Assembly (NCBI RefSeq): GCF_024868665.1 | Contig: NC_079913.1 | Span: 1,484,837-1,548,836 of the forward strand | Direction of reading: 5' to 3' | Origin: Triplophysa rosa | Taxonomy: Eukaryota; Chordata; Actinopteri; Cypriniformes; Nemacheilidae | Length of the DNA: 64,000 bases | Program-made: the position numbers and the translations under genes | Notes under the pieces: generated by a model | What the model was told of the DNA's origin: nothing | The model's input: the letters and a program-made list of their open reading frames with translations, nothing else | Databases searched by the model: none | Part shown: positions 12,216 to 23,700 of the stretch, piece after piece | How positions within the stretch are numbered: the stretch's first letter is position 1 | Layout: every line of letters begins with the position of its first letter

Positions 12216-12970
12216 AGCGGAGGTAACATGCCATTTCATGCATTCTGACTTCTTTACACTGCTAAACGTGCTGGCTTCTCAAGCTTGACGTGGTCAACTT
12301 GTCAAAAAACGAGTTGAACGTATTATGTAGTATTTCTGTGCTCGATTCACTCCGCCAGGGTTCGTACAGGCTTCGGAAAGTTTTCTTCGAAAATGGATCC
12401 CTGTTTCGTAGCAAGGGTTCTTGGTCACTTATTGGGCAATTCTCCCAGAAAAGCATGCCCACGCATCAACCAGCCAGCGTGAGAAAGAGCATGCCCATCA
12501 ATGCCGCTTCACTCGGCTGACTGAAGTTTAGCTGTGTTTGTTTGTTCACTGCATTTGGGTGATGAATGTTATATAAAAGGTGGATGTAACGCTGGATTTG
12601 GAGATCGTTTGAAACTGATATATGGTTCGGTCCCAGCGCTAAAAGATGCCGGACATGAACCGCACGTGGTAAGCCAAACTAAGTCACATGTCTGTGTTTT
12701 GTTGGCAATCGGCGTGTACGTGCATAATGTAAAGAACACGAACTTATAGTGGATCAACAGTTGTGCAGGGATAATGCGATGATGTGTTGTAGTTCCGCCC
12801 CCCTGCACGCCTCCTGGCGCTTGTCTTTTTCCAGAAATAATCGTACAGCTGTCTCTGTCTTATAAATTTGATCAAACTAAATACTCTTCGAAGATGCAAA
12901 GTATGCAGTACTACTGTATAGGTACTCAAGATTGATACGTGATTGGCAGAAACTGCGTTTTACCTCATCT
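12216..12970. mobile_element. TTAA-flanked DNA transposon derivative (family D)
   Basis: The left end AGCGGAGGTAACA and the reverse-complemented right end AGATGAGGTAAAA form imperfect terminal inverted repeats. Both are flanked by TTAA (12212-12215 and 12971-12974), the target duplication of piggyBac- and Kolobok-type elements. The 755-bp body has no long frame but includes a perfect TATA box and a splice-donor-like site, suggesting it kept the 5' promoter part of a larger autonomous element. Similar blocks seem familiar to me from cyprinid genomes, but I cannot name it. Confidence 0.5.
12570..12579 (+). promoter_or_regulatory. TATA box-like site within the TTAA-flanked element
   Basis: TATATAAAAG fits the TATAWAAR consensus. 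About 100 bases downstream is CACGTG|GTAAGC (GT at 12669-12670), a good 5' splice-site match. Between them an ATG at 12648 opens a very short frame. The pair looks like the promoter and first exon of a transposon gene; transcription is not shown. Confidence 0.35.
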
Positions 12971-12974
12971 TTAA

Positions 12975-15244
12975 GGTCCGATCTCTCCATTTAATAACAC
13001 TTATTTTGCTGTGGAATGACAAAAAGGTGAGTAACCACAATGAAAACAACACTTCCAAACTCTAACTCCAAAAACGCAGGTCTGTTAAAAACTCTTCATC
13101 AACACAGACAGTCTTGGTATCTGATGAAGGACCCAGTCTCTTCTTCTTCTTCAGTGTAACAAAAAAGCACCATCTCGGATCTTCTTTCATGCAGCGCGGC
13201 CCGTTGCAGACCCGCATTCCTAATACATAAGTCCATCTCTGGACATTGAGGGGGAATCCGGCATCAACCAACAAAGCAATCAATAAAACATGCGAGGCCA
13301 GGTGTTCAAAGCCATGGTAAATGCAGCGGACAGGCAGGAGAGGCCTACAGACGTGCCTGTTTTGACTAATGTGCACGCAAGTAATGAGAGGCGTGTACAA
13401 CACAGGCCACAGTAGGCGGAGCAATACTTTAGTTACTCACTGTACCGCTCACAGAGAACAGAGGAAGAGAGATGGAAAGTGAGAAATGACGGAGAGCCGG
13501 GTTGGAGAAGTAATGAGAGGTGGGAGTGCAACCACCACAACGCCCATATGGCTGCAAATCTGCACGCTAACTTCCTTTAAAATGGGGTCAGGATCTAACT
13601 AAATCAAGACCGAAGAGAAAGACGTATTTTCCATTTCATTCTTCATCTGAATCCAATTCCAGTCAAAAACCGAGCTCAAAAAGGAAGAGAATGCAACGCA
13701 CATTTCCAATATTACATTTGACACCGGACGGGCCCAACAGAGAACCAGCGGATGCATTTTTCATGGGCCTGCGTGTAAAGATCTGCTTTCTATGGCGATT
13801 TCTCGCTCGCAGGTTAAAAGCAGCTTTAATTGGGTCCCGAGGATACAACACGCTGCTCTCTTCAAAAGCGTAATTAAAACTGAGACGTCTTTTGCTCGAC
13901 ACAATCACCTCGTTGAAAACGATCGAAGTTGCTTTACTGTCAAATACAAGAGCTGGGAAATCATCTGGTACGTCTGGAAATGACATCAAAGCGATTGAAT
14001 CAAAGTTTAGAATAACAACGGGAGGCAGACGCACTCGCTGACAGTGGATGAGGTTAATTGAGATGGTGGCGATTCTGCTGTTAAGCAAACACACACACTT
14101 TGAAGGTGACTGGGAGAGGTGCGTGGCCTCCCGGTCGCTCCCGCTCATCATTTATCATAATTACTCCGAGCAGAAATTACAACAGGCCTTGTTCAAATTT
14201 CCATCCTGAACACACATACCTCATCATCACCTAAGGAACCGGCTGTCAATCATCTCAAAGATCGTTCTACTCGATCTATAAGGTGAAAGAGACAGAAATG
14301 CTTAAGTTCAGGATTAAAATAAATAAATCAATAAATTACTAGTGTTCCCATCCATTTTTAATGACAACCGTATTGATTGTAGGGGTTTGAAGCCAAACTA
14401 GGGTCTCCCTTGAGTGGGCGGAGCCTATCACAGTTCTGATGTACTGCAGTTATATTTTGTCATCTTTGGATAAAACTGTAAATTTTTAGATATTTGACAT
14501 CAGTTACTCAAGTAATTTCATGCATTTCTTGATGAAAAATTACAATGAAAACAAATGGACTTGATCCGATCAGAAAAGTCTGCATTTGCTCTTCATGTTA
14601 TCATTGCACAGTAAATCATTAACGGAGCAAACTATGAATGTAATAAAAAGTATTTTGAGGGTGTGACAGGTGGCACTAATATCCAAAACCTCTAAACTGT
14701 TTACATGTACAACCAAACCAAAAGTACCTGAGAATGATACGGCCCGGCCCAAAGGGAACCGTGTTCTCATTTTTGTGTACCTGTTGAAAACTAAGACACT
14801 CATAATTCATGTTTAATATCAGAGGCCACATATGTAACGCATGGAATCCCAATTTATTGCTGGATGAAAAATTGAAGAGTTACGAAATACTCATCAAGCG
14901 TCTTGTTTACATAACTGGACCTTTGACCCGTGCGTGGTGGCACGGGCTATGTGTGACGGTGTGTGTGTTTGTTCTCGGCGATTTTAATGTTTCATACTAC
15001 AGCTTCTTCTGTCTGGATGTGTTTGTGGTGCTGTGTTCAAACACTACACCGGCACACGGCTATCATCCATTACACACATATTCGCAGCCTGAGACCTCTT
15101 TTTATTTACAAGAAAATGTTAGAGGCCACATCATGACACGCGTGCGCACACACACAAACGCACTTCCTGTAGAGGTCAGTATAGTAACGCCACAAATTAG
15201 ACCTATAACAACAATTTAGGCGTTTTATGTTTAATGGCAACTTA
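12975..15244. other. Non-coding stretch; one minus frame of uncertain meaning
   Basis: Mostly unremarkable. A 120-codon minus-strand frame (13062-13424) has hydrophobic stretches followed by a Lys-rich run, and lies between GTGAGTAAC (13027-13035) and its exact inverse GTTACTCAC (13432-13440). I do not recognise the protein, and nine-base inverted copies can occur by chance. CA/GT-rich patches lie near 14950-15170. Confidence 0.35.
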
Positions 15245-15372
15245 CCATAGACAAAGACTTTTATTCTGTACAAACTGTATATTACATTCCTTATTTCTGG
15301 ACAAAGAAAATTTTCCATTTTCAAAAAACACAATTTGGTAGCATGATTTATCAAATGCTTTCGTCATGGAAA
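15245..15372 (+). mobile_element. Fragment of an interspersed repeat (family E)
   Basis: Starts CCATAGACAAAGACTTTTAT, then CTGTACAAACTGTATATTAC, followed by a TTTTCAAAAAACACA segment and GATTTATCAAATGCTTT. The first part matches a second fragment at 47145-47198. I recall the motif TGTGGGGACATTCCATAGAC as the start of a common cyprinid repeat; class uncertain, and both copies are partial. Confidence 0.45.
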
Positions 15373-15610
15373 AAATGTCATTTGAAAAGAAAAGTCACAC
15401 CTGTAAGGAAAGTCCAGGTGTATATCTGCTTCCTTCTAAAAATAGTTTTTTATGTTATTTTCAATAACAGAGTATGTTTTGTAAAAAGCATTTACAATTA
15501 AATTCAATTAACCAAAAATACACTGGAGAACTATTTCAAAATACCATGGCACATGCATACAGTATGTATTCACTGACATTGTATACCACTGACACAATGC
15601 ATTTGCTTAA

Positions 15611-16011
15611 AGGGACAGTTCACCCAAAAATACACATCCTGTCATCATTTACTCGCCTTCGAGTTGTTCCAAATCGGTTTAAATGTCTTTGTTCTACTAA
15701 ACACAGAGAAAGATATTTGGAAGAATGCTTATAACCAAACAGATCTTGCCCCCCATTGACTCCCATAGTAGGAAAAATTACTTTATCATTTTTTCTTCTG
15801 TTGAACACACAAGAAGATATTTTGAAGAATGTAGGACAGCAAACAGTTCTGGGGCACTTTTGACTACCCTTGTCATTTCTCCTACTATGGGAGTCAATGG
15901 GGTCCAAGAACTGTTTGGTTACAAGCATTCCTCCAAATATCTTTCTCTGTGTTCAACCCCCAAATTTACACAGATTCAGAACAACCTGAGAGTTTTCATG
16001 CGAGCGATCCC
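15611..16011. mobile_element. Family A miniature foldback transposon, longest copy
   Basis: TTAA (15607-15610) precedes AGGGACAGTTCACCCAAAAA; the right end GCGATCCC is followed by TTAA (16012-16015). The element is a long imperfect palindrome: ATTGACTCCCATAGTAGGA in the left half is mirrored by CCTACTATGGGAGTCAAT in the right, and CCAAACAG by CTGTTTGG. At 401 bp it has no transposase. The TTAA flanks suggest piggyBac- or Kolobok-type mobilisation. Five other fairly clear copies lie in this window (5574, 17382, 30895, 35614, 42324), plus a fragment at 4221. Confidence 0.85.
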
Positions 16012-16916
16012 TTAAAGATTCCCACCACCACGATATCAAAGCTCAATTTTTTCATCGGAGGTACCAAGTACCTTTTGTATAGGATCACGTGTCAGATTGT
16101 AAAACAATTCACCAACACATCACACCTACCTTAACAAAGCCAGGAGCTAAAACTCTAATAGACATCCGTAAATAGCACGGTAATGTGGCGCCACATCTTT
16201 GAGGCAATCAGACAGGCGTAATGTAAAAAGCTGATATAAAATGCTCCTGCTAAAGGAGAATTGTGTGATTTCTTTTGTTAATTAATTCCATACCTGTCAT
16301 TGCTCTCGACTCCACAATCTTGACACGTTTTGCGTACATGTGTACGCCACATATTTCAGGGGTGGGGAAAGTGGCAAGTATGTGTGTGCCATACAAAAGT
16401 AAGTGTATCTCTCCCTTTCTCGCTCTCACTCTCGGATTTTAATTGCAAGGTGCAAAGTGAAATGGCTTCACTTGCCGACAGTGTAAAGGAAGCAGGGTGT
16501 CAGTGTGTGTGTGTTGGGGGTGGAGTGACAGACACCGGAGTGGGTGAGCGGGGTCCCCAAGGTGCACTCCGAGGCGCAATAGATAAAGATTCCCTGGAGA
16601 AATTTTTCTCATTAGTTCTCAGACACACTTCGGTAATTCTGTAGTGTGGGGTTACCGTTTGTCATGTGATCTTAAAAAAAATACAAAAATAAAAAGATGT
16701 GAAAATGTCACGCTCCGTGCTTTGGTTTCTTTCTTTACAAACGTAGAAAATTAATAGTCACCTTTAAGTTGAAATTAAGTTTCGATGCGCTGTTTACGCC
16801 GAGCTCGAATGCAGCGCGACGTGTTTATTGGCCCCACCGCTGTGCTAATCCTGCCTTTAATGGATAAATATGAACCGTTCCCCATGTGGTAAATTGCTAA
16901 TTGTCTTGTTTATTGT
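16012..16916. other. Non-coding stretch, no feature recognised
   Basis: Includes short GT-rich patches near 16500 and an AT-rich patch near 16670. The 104-codon plus frame at 16330-16644 has no domain. Confidence 0.5.
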
Positions 16917-17130
16917 TCTGCGGTGGAAGTCTACTGGGTAAAGATCTCGTCTGCCAACATGAGGGAATGCGAGTTCAGTCCAAAGCAAAGGTTGGACCAG
17001 CAGATGGCGAGTTGTGCCCCTGAGCAGGGCACTTAACCCCGGGTCACCCCGATGGGACTGTCCATGATATTAGTGCACTGGAAGTCATTTTAAATAGAAT
17101 GCTTCTGCTAACTGGTGACTAGTTAACTGC
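16917..17130 (+). mobile_element. Degenerate tRNA-derived SINE with L2-like tail
   Basis: A tRNA-like head ends in a B-box-like GCGAGTTCAGTCC (about 16969-16981). The body contains CCCCTGAGCAGGGCACTTAA, a segment shared by many fish SINEs, then GGGACTGTCC and GTGCACTGGAAGTC. The tail is a decayed version of the CGCTTTGGATAAAA hairpin and ..TCTGCTAAATGAC. The decay suggests an old insertion. Confidence 0.65.
16997..17010 (+). promoter_or_regulatory. CTCF-like core motif inside the SINE
   Basis: CCAGCAGATGGCGA matches the CTCF core consensus CCASYAGRKGGCRS at 13 of 14 positions, failing only at the last. SINE-borne CTCF sites are known in mammals (for example B2). Whether CTCF binds here is unknown. 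Confidence 0.4.
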
Positions 17131-17381
17131 CTCATGCACTACACATCTAAGCACGTGGTGTGATTTATGCTTTTGATACTCAAAAATGAGAAAGATCGAA
17201 CTATAATGAAAATAAAAACAATGGGTTCTCCTGCATTTGACATTACTTTTATCAAATTCATTTGAGATAAATGCACTATATTAATACATTTGGCAACCCT
17301 AAATGGTATTTTTATTATATTAATGAACTCTATTAGCAGTATCTCTTTTAATTACATTGATGTAATTACTTATCCACAACA
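17131..17381. other. AT-rich spacer
   Basis: AT-rich DNA between the SINE and the next miniature element; nothing recognised. Confidence 0.5.
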
Positions 17382-17569
17382 ACAATCCTTCACACAAATA
17401 TGAAAATTCTCTTCAAATGTACTCGTCCTCATGCCATCATAGATCTACAGTACATGGATTCCTTTCTTCAGATAAACACAAATAAGCTATTTTATATTCA
17501 AATGACTTGTTATCTTCTGATAGCATGTAGAGTAAATTATGAACATTTAATATTTGGGTAAACTATTCT
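17382..17569. mobile_element. Degenerate family A miniature element
   Basis: Inner left TGAAAATTCT..TCAAATGTACTC and right end TTTGGGTAAACTATTCT match family A; the right flank is TTAA (17570-17573). The left terminal bases are eroded to CCTTCACACAAATATG. More diverged than the copy at 15611. Confidence 0.55.
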
Positions 17570-17645
17570 TTAAAACATACTATACTATACTATAATATAA
17601 TATCAGTGGTAACACTATAAATATAAATAAATATATATTGTAAAA

Positions 17646-18015
17646 CTGTAGTTTTGCAGCAGGTTTGCCAGTAACTTACTGCAGATTTAATTTACAATTG
17701 TTTTAAACATAAACTTCCCTAGTTCTTATATTTTCTTTCATAAAACAATACTTAATATTTTAGTACACTTTTCTTGTTTTCTAATTTAAGAAGTTTTAAA
17801 TATTTTTACTAGAAAACAAAACAAAAATGCTTCGGAAGAATGTCATTTTTTGCAGTGTAATGCCAGTAATGAGACCAGTCTCGTCTTGCTCATTTGAATC
17901 TCAAAAGTGTTTTAAAGCAAAGTTTAACTCAAATTGATAACAGTACTAATAGGAAAGTATTAAGTAGTAATTAAATCTACAGTAAGTTACTGGCAAACCT
18001 GCTGCAAAACTACAG
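17646..18015. mobile_element. Foldback transposon with near-identical 47-bp arms
   Basis: The arm 17646-17692 (starting CTGTAGTTTTGCAGCAGG) equals the reverse complement of 17969-18015 at 46 of 47 positions. Beyond the arms, TTGTAAAA on the left is echoed by TTTTACAA on the right after a 5-base offset, so the true ends lie slightly further out. The 276-bp spacer is AT-rich, without coding capacity, and itself contains mirrored ACTTTTCTTGTTTTCT / AGAAAACAAAACAAAAAT segments that may be a nested older element. Confidence 0.8.
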
Positions 18016-18039
18016 CAACATTTTACAAATTTATAGATA

Positions 18040-20589
18040 TACTGTATATATAGATACAGTATATATTTTTTATTACAATTAAAATAAACTAAAATATTAA
18101 TGTAAATTAAATATAATATAAATTGCTATATTATAAAGACCAATAAACAAACACTGATGAATTGGAAGGAACTTCGGGCCAGGTGCTTCTGTCTGATGAA
18201 ACGTCTATAAAATAATAATATTATATTATTATTTGAGCTTATTTATAGGTTTACGACTCATCTGAACCACTTAACCAAACCATGCATCATAGTGAACACG
18301 ATGTTTTCTACAATACTGTAGTATTTGAGGAAGTATTGGACTGTATTTCTCGTAACAAAAGCACCTCACTTTTCCCTATCAAGAGAAATGAATTCCTGAG
18401 GAGGTGCCACTTTAAAAGGAAAGATCTATGAATTCCACAGCTCTCGACACAACAGGGACGCAACACCAAAAACAGCAAAGTCCCTCTCTGGAAGGCCGAG
18501 TGGAAAGTTCTTGACTGGTGAAAGAGCGAGAAACAGTCTGTCTTCTCTTTATGAATTCTGCATCGCAATCAATATCACTCGTCTTCCTGTTCCAGCAAAA
18601 TAATGAGTCATAAAAAAATCATGATATTCATTTCCAAAATGATAATAACACACAAAACACAAGCCCCTGTCACCCCACATGAGAACCGCTTCCAGTTGAG
18701 CTACAGTTTAAAAATAAGCAGGTGTGAGCCGAGTTGGACACGGGTGTCCTTCATTGTGCCCGAGCGTATGCGGCATGCATTCGGTTTCATTGGCACCCGT
18801 GCCACATGTTCACCTCTCCAGTTTAAACTCTCTCCAGCGCTCACCCTTTGAGGTCACAGATGGGGTCAAATTCACTCCCAGGTGGTCATTTATGACCACT
18901 TGACACGACACAAAATGCAGATTTACACTGCGAGCGCCAGAAGGTCTTCGTTGCATATTTAGAAACTCCAGATTCCAGAACCAGAGGCTCAGACACATGC
19001 AAGCAAAAGCTCATTCTTCATCCAACCTTGAATAAAGAAGTAGCCCCTTCCGACTTAACACAGACCCCTGTACTCTATTACCTTCTGTTTTCATTGATCG
19101 TGCATGCCGCGCGAGATTCCGCGCACTTATTACACAAAGCGTCTGGAGATGAATGCAGACAAAGCGCTACGAGACGGGTCGGGAAAAAAGCCGTGAAAAC
19201 TACAGAACGGCTCTTGTGTTTTGCGGTAACTCAAGGCCACACAGCAGAGCGCTGGAATAACACCGGCAGTTAAAGCTAGTCGTTGTTGATTTTTATTGCC
19301 TTGAGTTTAGCATAGCCATGTCAATATTTGGACTAGGCCGAGTCTCGGGCCTCCCATTGCACGCGGATGTGACCTTCCATTTTTCTACAGCTGTGTGATT
19401 TAACACCATTTGAAAAACAGATAAACACCTTTCTGGCTCTCGAAAAGTCCTCCAGAATAACAGGTAACTCGCTCACGCGGCTGCAGTTGCCGACATCCTG
19501 CTCATAAGACACATATTCTTTATTCTTAAAATTATTTAAGTGCACAAAAAGTGCTAAGGTCCACACAACAGTGTAATAATAACGACTCGCTCTTCAACAG
19601 TTTGCACTGCTTATTTCATGCCGGACGTGGTTGTCAGGTGCCTGGACAGACAGAGTCGGTCTCTTTGATCATGCTTTCATTAAGGACCTGGTCCCTGGAC
19701 GTCTCGAGTGGACCCCTGACTGGAACAAAACCAGAGACAAATAAATGCAAGAACATACTCACTGAAACATACATCAGGGAAAACAAACACAGGCGGTGAG
19801 GGGGGAGGAATATGTTTTGTAGTGAAGAGAGGACAAGGAAGAAAAAGGTTAATGCCGACGTGTGAGTGCACATGACAGCGCTCGAATCGTCCAGGGACTT
19901 TCATCTTCATATTCGCTGCCCCCTTCGCTCCCCTCTCCATTCAAACTTCAAATTTATAGCCGGGCTTTGGAGAGGCAGCGTCGACCTTCAGAGGACCTCG
20001 CAGTCATCTGTTCTACTCAAAGCTAACTAATTAGCGACATCACGGTTTAGGGTTTGCCAAATCATTGGACACAATAATCAAAAGCAGGGTTGTCAGGCCC
20101 GGATACAGGCCACTAAGCAAAACGCTCATCCTGGGTGAATACTAAGAGAAAAAATAATTACAACCACTCGGAGAACGCGTTCACAATCCACACGGAGACA
20201 AAAGCGTGTGGGGAATGAGAAGAGAGCAAGAGGGAATCAGAAGGAATTTGGGTTCTGAATCATCTTGGAATGATTTTAGTTCCCTTCAATTACATGAACG
20301 ATTCTTTGATTATTTTAGAGGCACTCAAAAATTAGAAACGCAACTCTTAGTGCATTAACTTTTTTTGAAAGGAATAAAAAACCACAGATGACATCTCTGT
20401 AATATCTCAATTGTTTCGATAAGATTAAATGGACAGCAAATGGAAACTTTTGTTTAAGAGCATCATCTGAACAATTTTCCTCTGGGTTGCCCCTCAGTTA
20501 TGCGATCATCAAATTTAATTTCATAATTCTTCATTAGGATACTTTGGCATTAAAAAAAACACATTTGTATTAAACATTTTTTTAATTAA
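18040..20589. other. TE-poor non-coding stretch
   Basis: AT-rich to about 18250, then balanced. No repeat, RNA gene or credible coding frame recognised across 2.5 kb; frames up to about 87 codons lie on both strands without domains. Confidence 0.5.
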
Positions 20590-20950
20590 AGGAACAATAC
20601 GGGGTTTTTAGGTGGCTCTATTGACAGAAATACAATATACAAAACTTCAGTGGTGTATAAAGACCTTAGAAAATGAAACGTTATGTTTGTAATACCTTAG
20701 AATAAGATGTTTATATCTACATACAGAGCGGCCCTACAGACATTGAATTCGCTGCCATGTTTTGTACAGCAGCCCTAAACGGACAAACAACTCTACAACG
20801 CGCGTTTCCTCTTCCTCTCTCCTGCGATATAGTGGTGAAATAGATCACGGTATGGATCGTGCTCTACATGAGAAGACACGCTGTCACAGCCAACGGCAGG
20901 TTTTTGTACTACGGTGGCCACCGTCGTGTTTGCGTCCAGCGTTACTGGAA
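20590..20950 (+). mobile_element. Family B element (AGGTCCAGTGTGT ends), diverged copy
   Basis: TTAA (20586-20589) precedes a diverged left end AGGAACAATACGG. The body shares GTGTATAAAGACCTTA, GTTATGTTT, a variant of CGCCATGTTGTTTC and CAGCCCTAAACGGACAAAC with the copies at 27731 (opposite orientation) and 57118 (same orientation). The right end has drifted beyond recognition near 20950. No coding frame. Confidence 0.7.
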
Positions 20951-22778
20951 GTTAAGTTTGGGCCACATAACGTTTGTTTATATAGTTGCCACTGAAACCG
21001 CCTATACAATATCAATATTACAAGAAAACATCCCTTACAAATATTGTACACACACATTATGGTTGCTAACCGTAAACATGATTCAATAAATTAGGATTAA
21101 GCGAGTGAGATTAATTCAGTAACTGATTCTTAAAGTCATTTGTTCAAGAATCTGTATGTTTAATTCTGTCGATTTAACAGTGCTGTGTCCTAAGTAGGAC
21201 ATAATAAAAGCTAGGAATGTTCAACATACAGTATGTTAAATATTAACAAAACACAAATTGGACTCTGTGGTAAAGCATAGATGCTCTCAATAAAACCAGT
21301 TATGTGTTTCCAACGCTACAGTTAAGTTTCTAGAAGCGAGAAAGAATGAGAGAGAACACTATCAAGGAAATCACCCTGTTTGAAGCTCATCTAGGAAAGT
21401 CAAAGCGAGGCGAAATGGAGGACCGTGGCCTTCCGTCACTCCACCTGTCTCCTGGTAACCTCTGGGAAACCGCCGCTATTGTTCCTATTGACAGTCAACA
21501 TCAAGCCGAGCTTACATCAGCTATTTAAATCACTTACCTTCATTCAAACCCCTCTCAACAACCAGCATGCCGTCTCTTTTATAACTCATTTTGCAAAAGG
21601 ATTGGGAAAAAAAGAATTATAATATGCCAATTTAGCCAAATAATTACCGCGCTTTACAGCAACGCCTACACGGCCACTGGCAGGCAAAGAAAAAGCTTAT
21701 GATTCAATTTTTCGCTTTCTGTAATTGTCACTGAAGCACCTAAAGGTCGTATTGCTCACCCAGAAGAAAAAAGAATAGCGAGTCAAGGGTTCGAGTAGGA
21801 GTGTGCTGTCTCGGAGTGGCCATTTCAGAACGGGACCCTATTGTCTCAAAAGCCTGAAGCTGTTTGTTTGGCGCGGAAGAGGTCGCAGGCTCTTTTTTAT
21901 TGGTGAGTGTAAAACCCAGTCGCGGGGCTTTGCCGTAATTGTCTAATACAGCGCCTGGTATTAAAGTCATCGTGCGCCAAAAGCGAACACGTTGCCGTTT
22001 GACCCTGAGCCATTTTGGAGTAATCTAGTATTCAACCCAGCGTGTAATGACTGTTCGGTATGTCAATCCAGCAGGCTCACGCTCATTCCCTTCCTCTCAA
22101 AATGCCCGTGGACACTGTGCTTTAACCGGAGGGGTCGGGACACTAAAGAACAAGATGAGTGGCAGTTTGTGTCCGGCGATGACACCATCTTCCACTCTTC
22201 AATTTCACCTAACCCCTCTCGCCCTTAAGCGTCACCCTCCGATTGGACGCCGACTCTCTCACCTGACAAACTCATTTAAGGAGAGTTGAAGAAGTCTGGG
22301 GCATTGTTGCCAAACTGCTTGTGGTTTTTTAATGCAAATTAGGGCAGGAACGGCACTTTAGGAAGGGAAAGTTCATCCGAGATAGTGACAATATTAGCTT
22401 AACCCCATGGCCACCTCTGACCGCTTCGATCCATAGACTTTACCCAATCACCCATCCGTGATAACTTGTGACTAGAAAAGCAAGTGAGAAGTTGGGGCGA
22501 TTGCAGTGCTTTCATCTGAAGTCTAGTATTATACTAGTATAAAATGCATTTAATTATAATTATGATAATGGAATTAAAATAATCTAGATCTAACTCTCGC
22601 TTGCGATAAAAAAGAATAAGTCAGTGAATCTATATGTGTAAACAGCAGTGTATATACAACCCTTAAAAAATTTGGGTCATTTTCATTAACCCTTTTTTCC
22701 ACACTTTTGAATAGTAGAAAAGTCATTAAACATATGGAACAACATGAATGTAGCTATGGGAATTTTGTAAAAAAAAAC
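20951..22778. other. TE-poor non-coding stretch
   Basis: No gene or transposon recognised. GC-richer near 21780-22300, with CTTCCC and CCAAT-like motifs but no clear promoter. A 14-bp perfect palindrome TTATACTAGTATAA lies at 22529-22542. Confidence 0.5.
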
Positions 22779-23049
22779 TAGTGCTGTCAAATTTTTTAAT
22801 CACAATTAATCAATTCCAAAATAATATAATACAGTATAAGTTAATATAACATAAATGATATTTAAATCTAAATTTATATTTATGTACATACTCGTTAACA
22901 TATGTGTGTGCATTAATACATACATACAAATATACACAACGCACATGCATGCATGTATATACAATTAATGTATGTATATATTAATCCACACACCCTTACA
23001 CTATATAAACAAACATTTATAATCAGGATTAATCGATTTGACAGCACTA
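22779..23049. mobile_element. Complete hAT-like miniature element (family C)
   Basis: Left end TAGTGCTGTCAAA and right end TTTGACAGCACTA are perfect inverted repeats over 13 bases. Flanks AAAAAAAC (22771-22778) and ATAAAAAC (23050-23057) agree at 7 of 8 bases, an hAT-type 8-bp duplication, though A-runs weaken this. Sub-terminal TTAATC motifs and an AT/CA-rich 271-bp body match the relatives at 26096 and 59816. No transposase. Confidence 0.8.
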
Positions 23050-23479
23050 ATAAAAACAAAATAAACAAAACAAAATAAAGAAAAACTTCAATAGTATATC
23101 ACCTTTAGCTTAGATTTTGCAAAAATGTACTTTTGGCATTTCAGCTCCTTAAGATCTCACCCATGAGATGCGATTGGTTGCCTCTTCTTACTTATTTGAC
23201 CAAACGTTTTTTTTTTAAATAAATTCTTCTTTTGTAATAATATGTTGGGACAATGTTAAAATTCAATCATTTAAGATCAAACGACACGCATGCATCCATA
23301 GCTGCTCTGTGTATGTGCACGGTGTAACCTAGGATGGATGGACAGTGAGGGAGGAAGCCGTCTACACGTACCGTCTGCCTCCCCGTTCCCTCGACCCCTT
23401 CAGTTGCCGGGTAAAGCGGCACCTGTCACACTGTTTGAGCAGACGACGGAAAAAACAGAGGCACTTCACAACACTGTCT
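23050..23479. other. Non-coding stretch, no feature recognised
   Basis: AT-rich, then balanced after about 23280. Nothing recognised. Confidence 0.5.
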
Positions 23480-23700
23480 TTCACATTCATAATAGGCATC
23501 GCAGTATAAAGAGGGCCATTAGGGGCCCAACCTGGGAGCCATTAAATCATTTTAAATCGCTGTAACATCCCATTAATGTCAGTGGTGAGACCACATAATA
23601 GTCTGTATTATAGAGCGCAGCAGTGCGGCCCATTTGGGCTAAATCACAGGCTCCGCTGCGACTCCTTGGCCTGTGACACCTGCGTGGAGGACACGACTGT
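23480..23700. promoter_or_regulatory. Candidate conserved non-coding element (motif-based)
   Basis: Closely spaced AT cores: GGCCATTAGGGG, GCCATTAAATCATTTTAAAT, CCCATTAATGTCAG, CATAATAG and GGGCTAAATCACAGG, in repeat-free DNA. This looks enhancer-like. Inference only. Confidence 0.28.

Noticed and set aside
14390..14450. GTGGGCGGAGCC string as a promoter GC box
   Set aside because: A single Sp1-like site with no TATA, initiator or transcript evidence; such strings also occur in fish repeats.
14809..15219. 136-codon plus frame
   Set aside because: Includes GT/CA-rich stretches giving Cys/Val and His/Thr runs; no domain.
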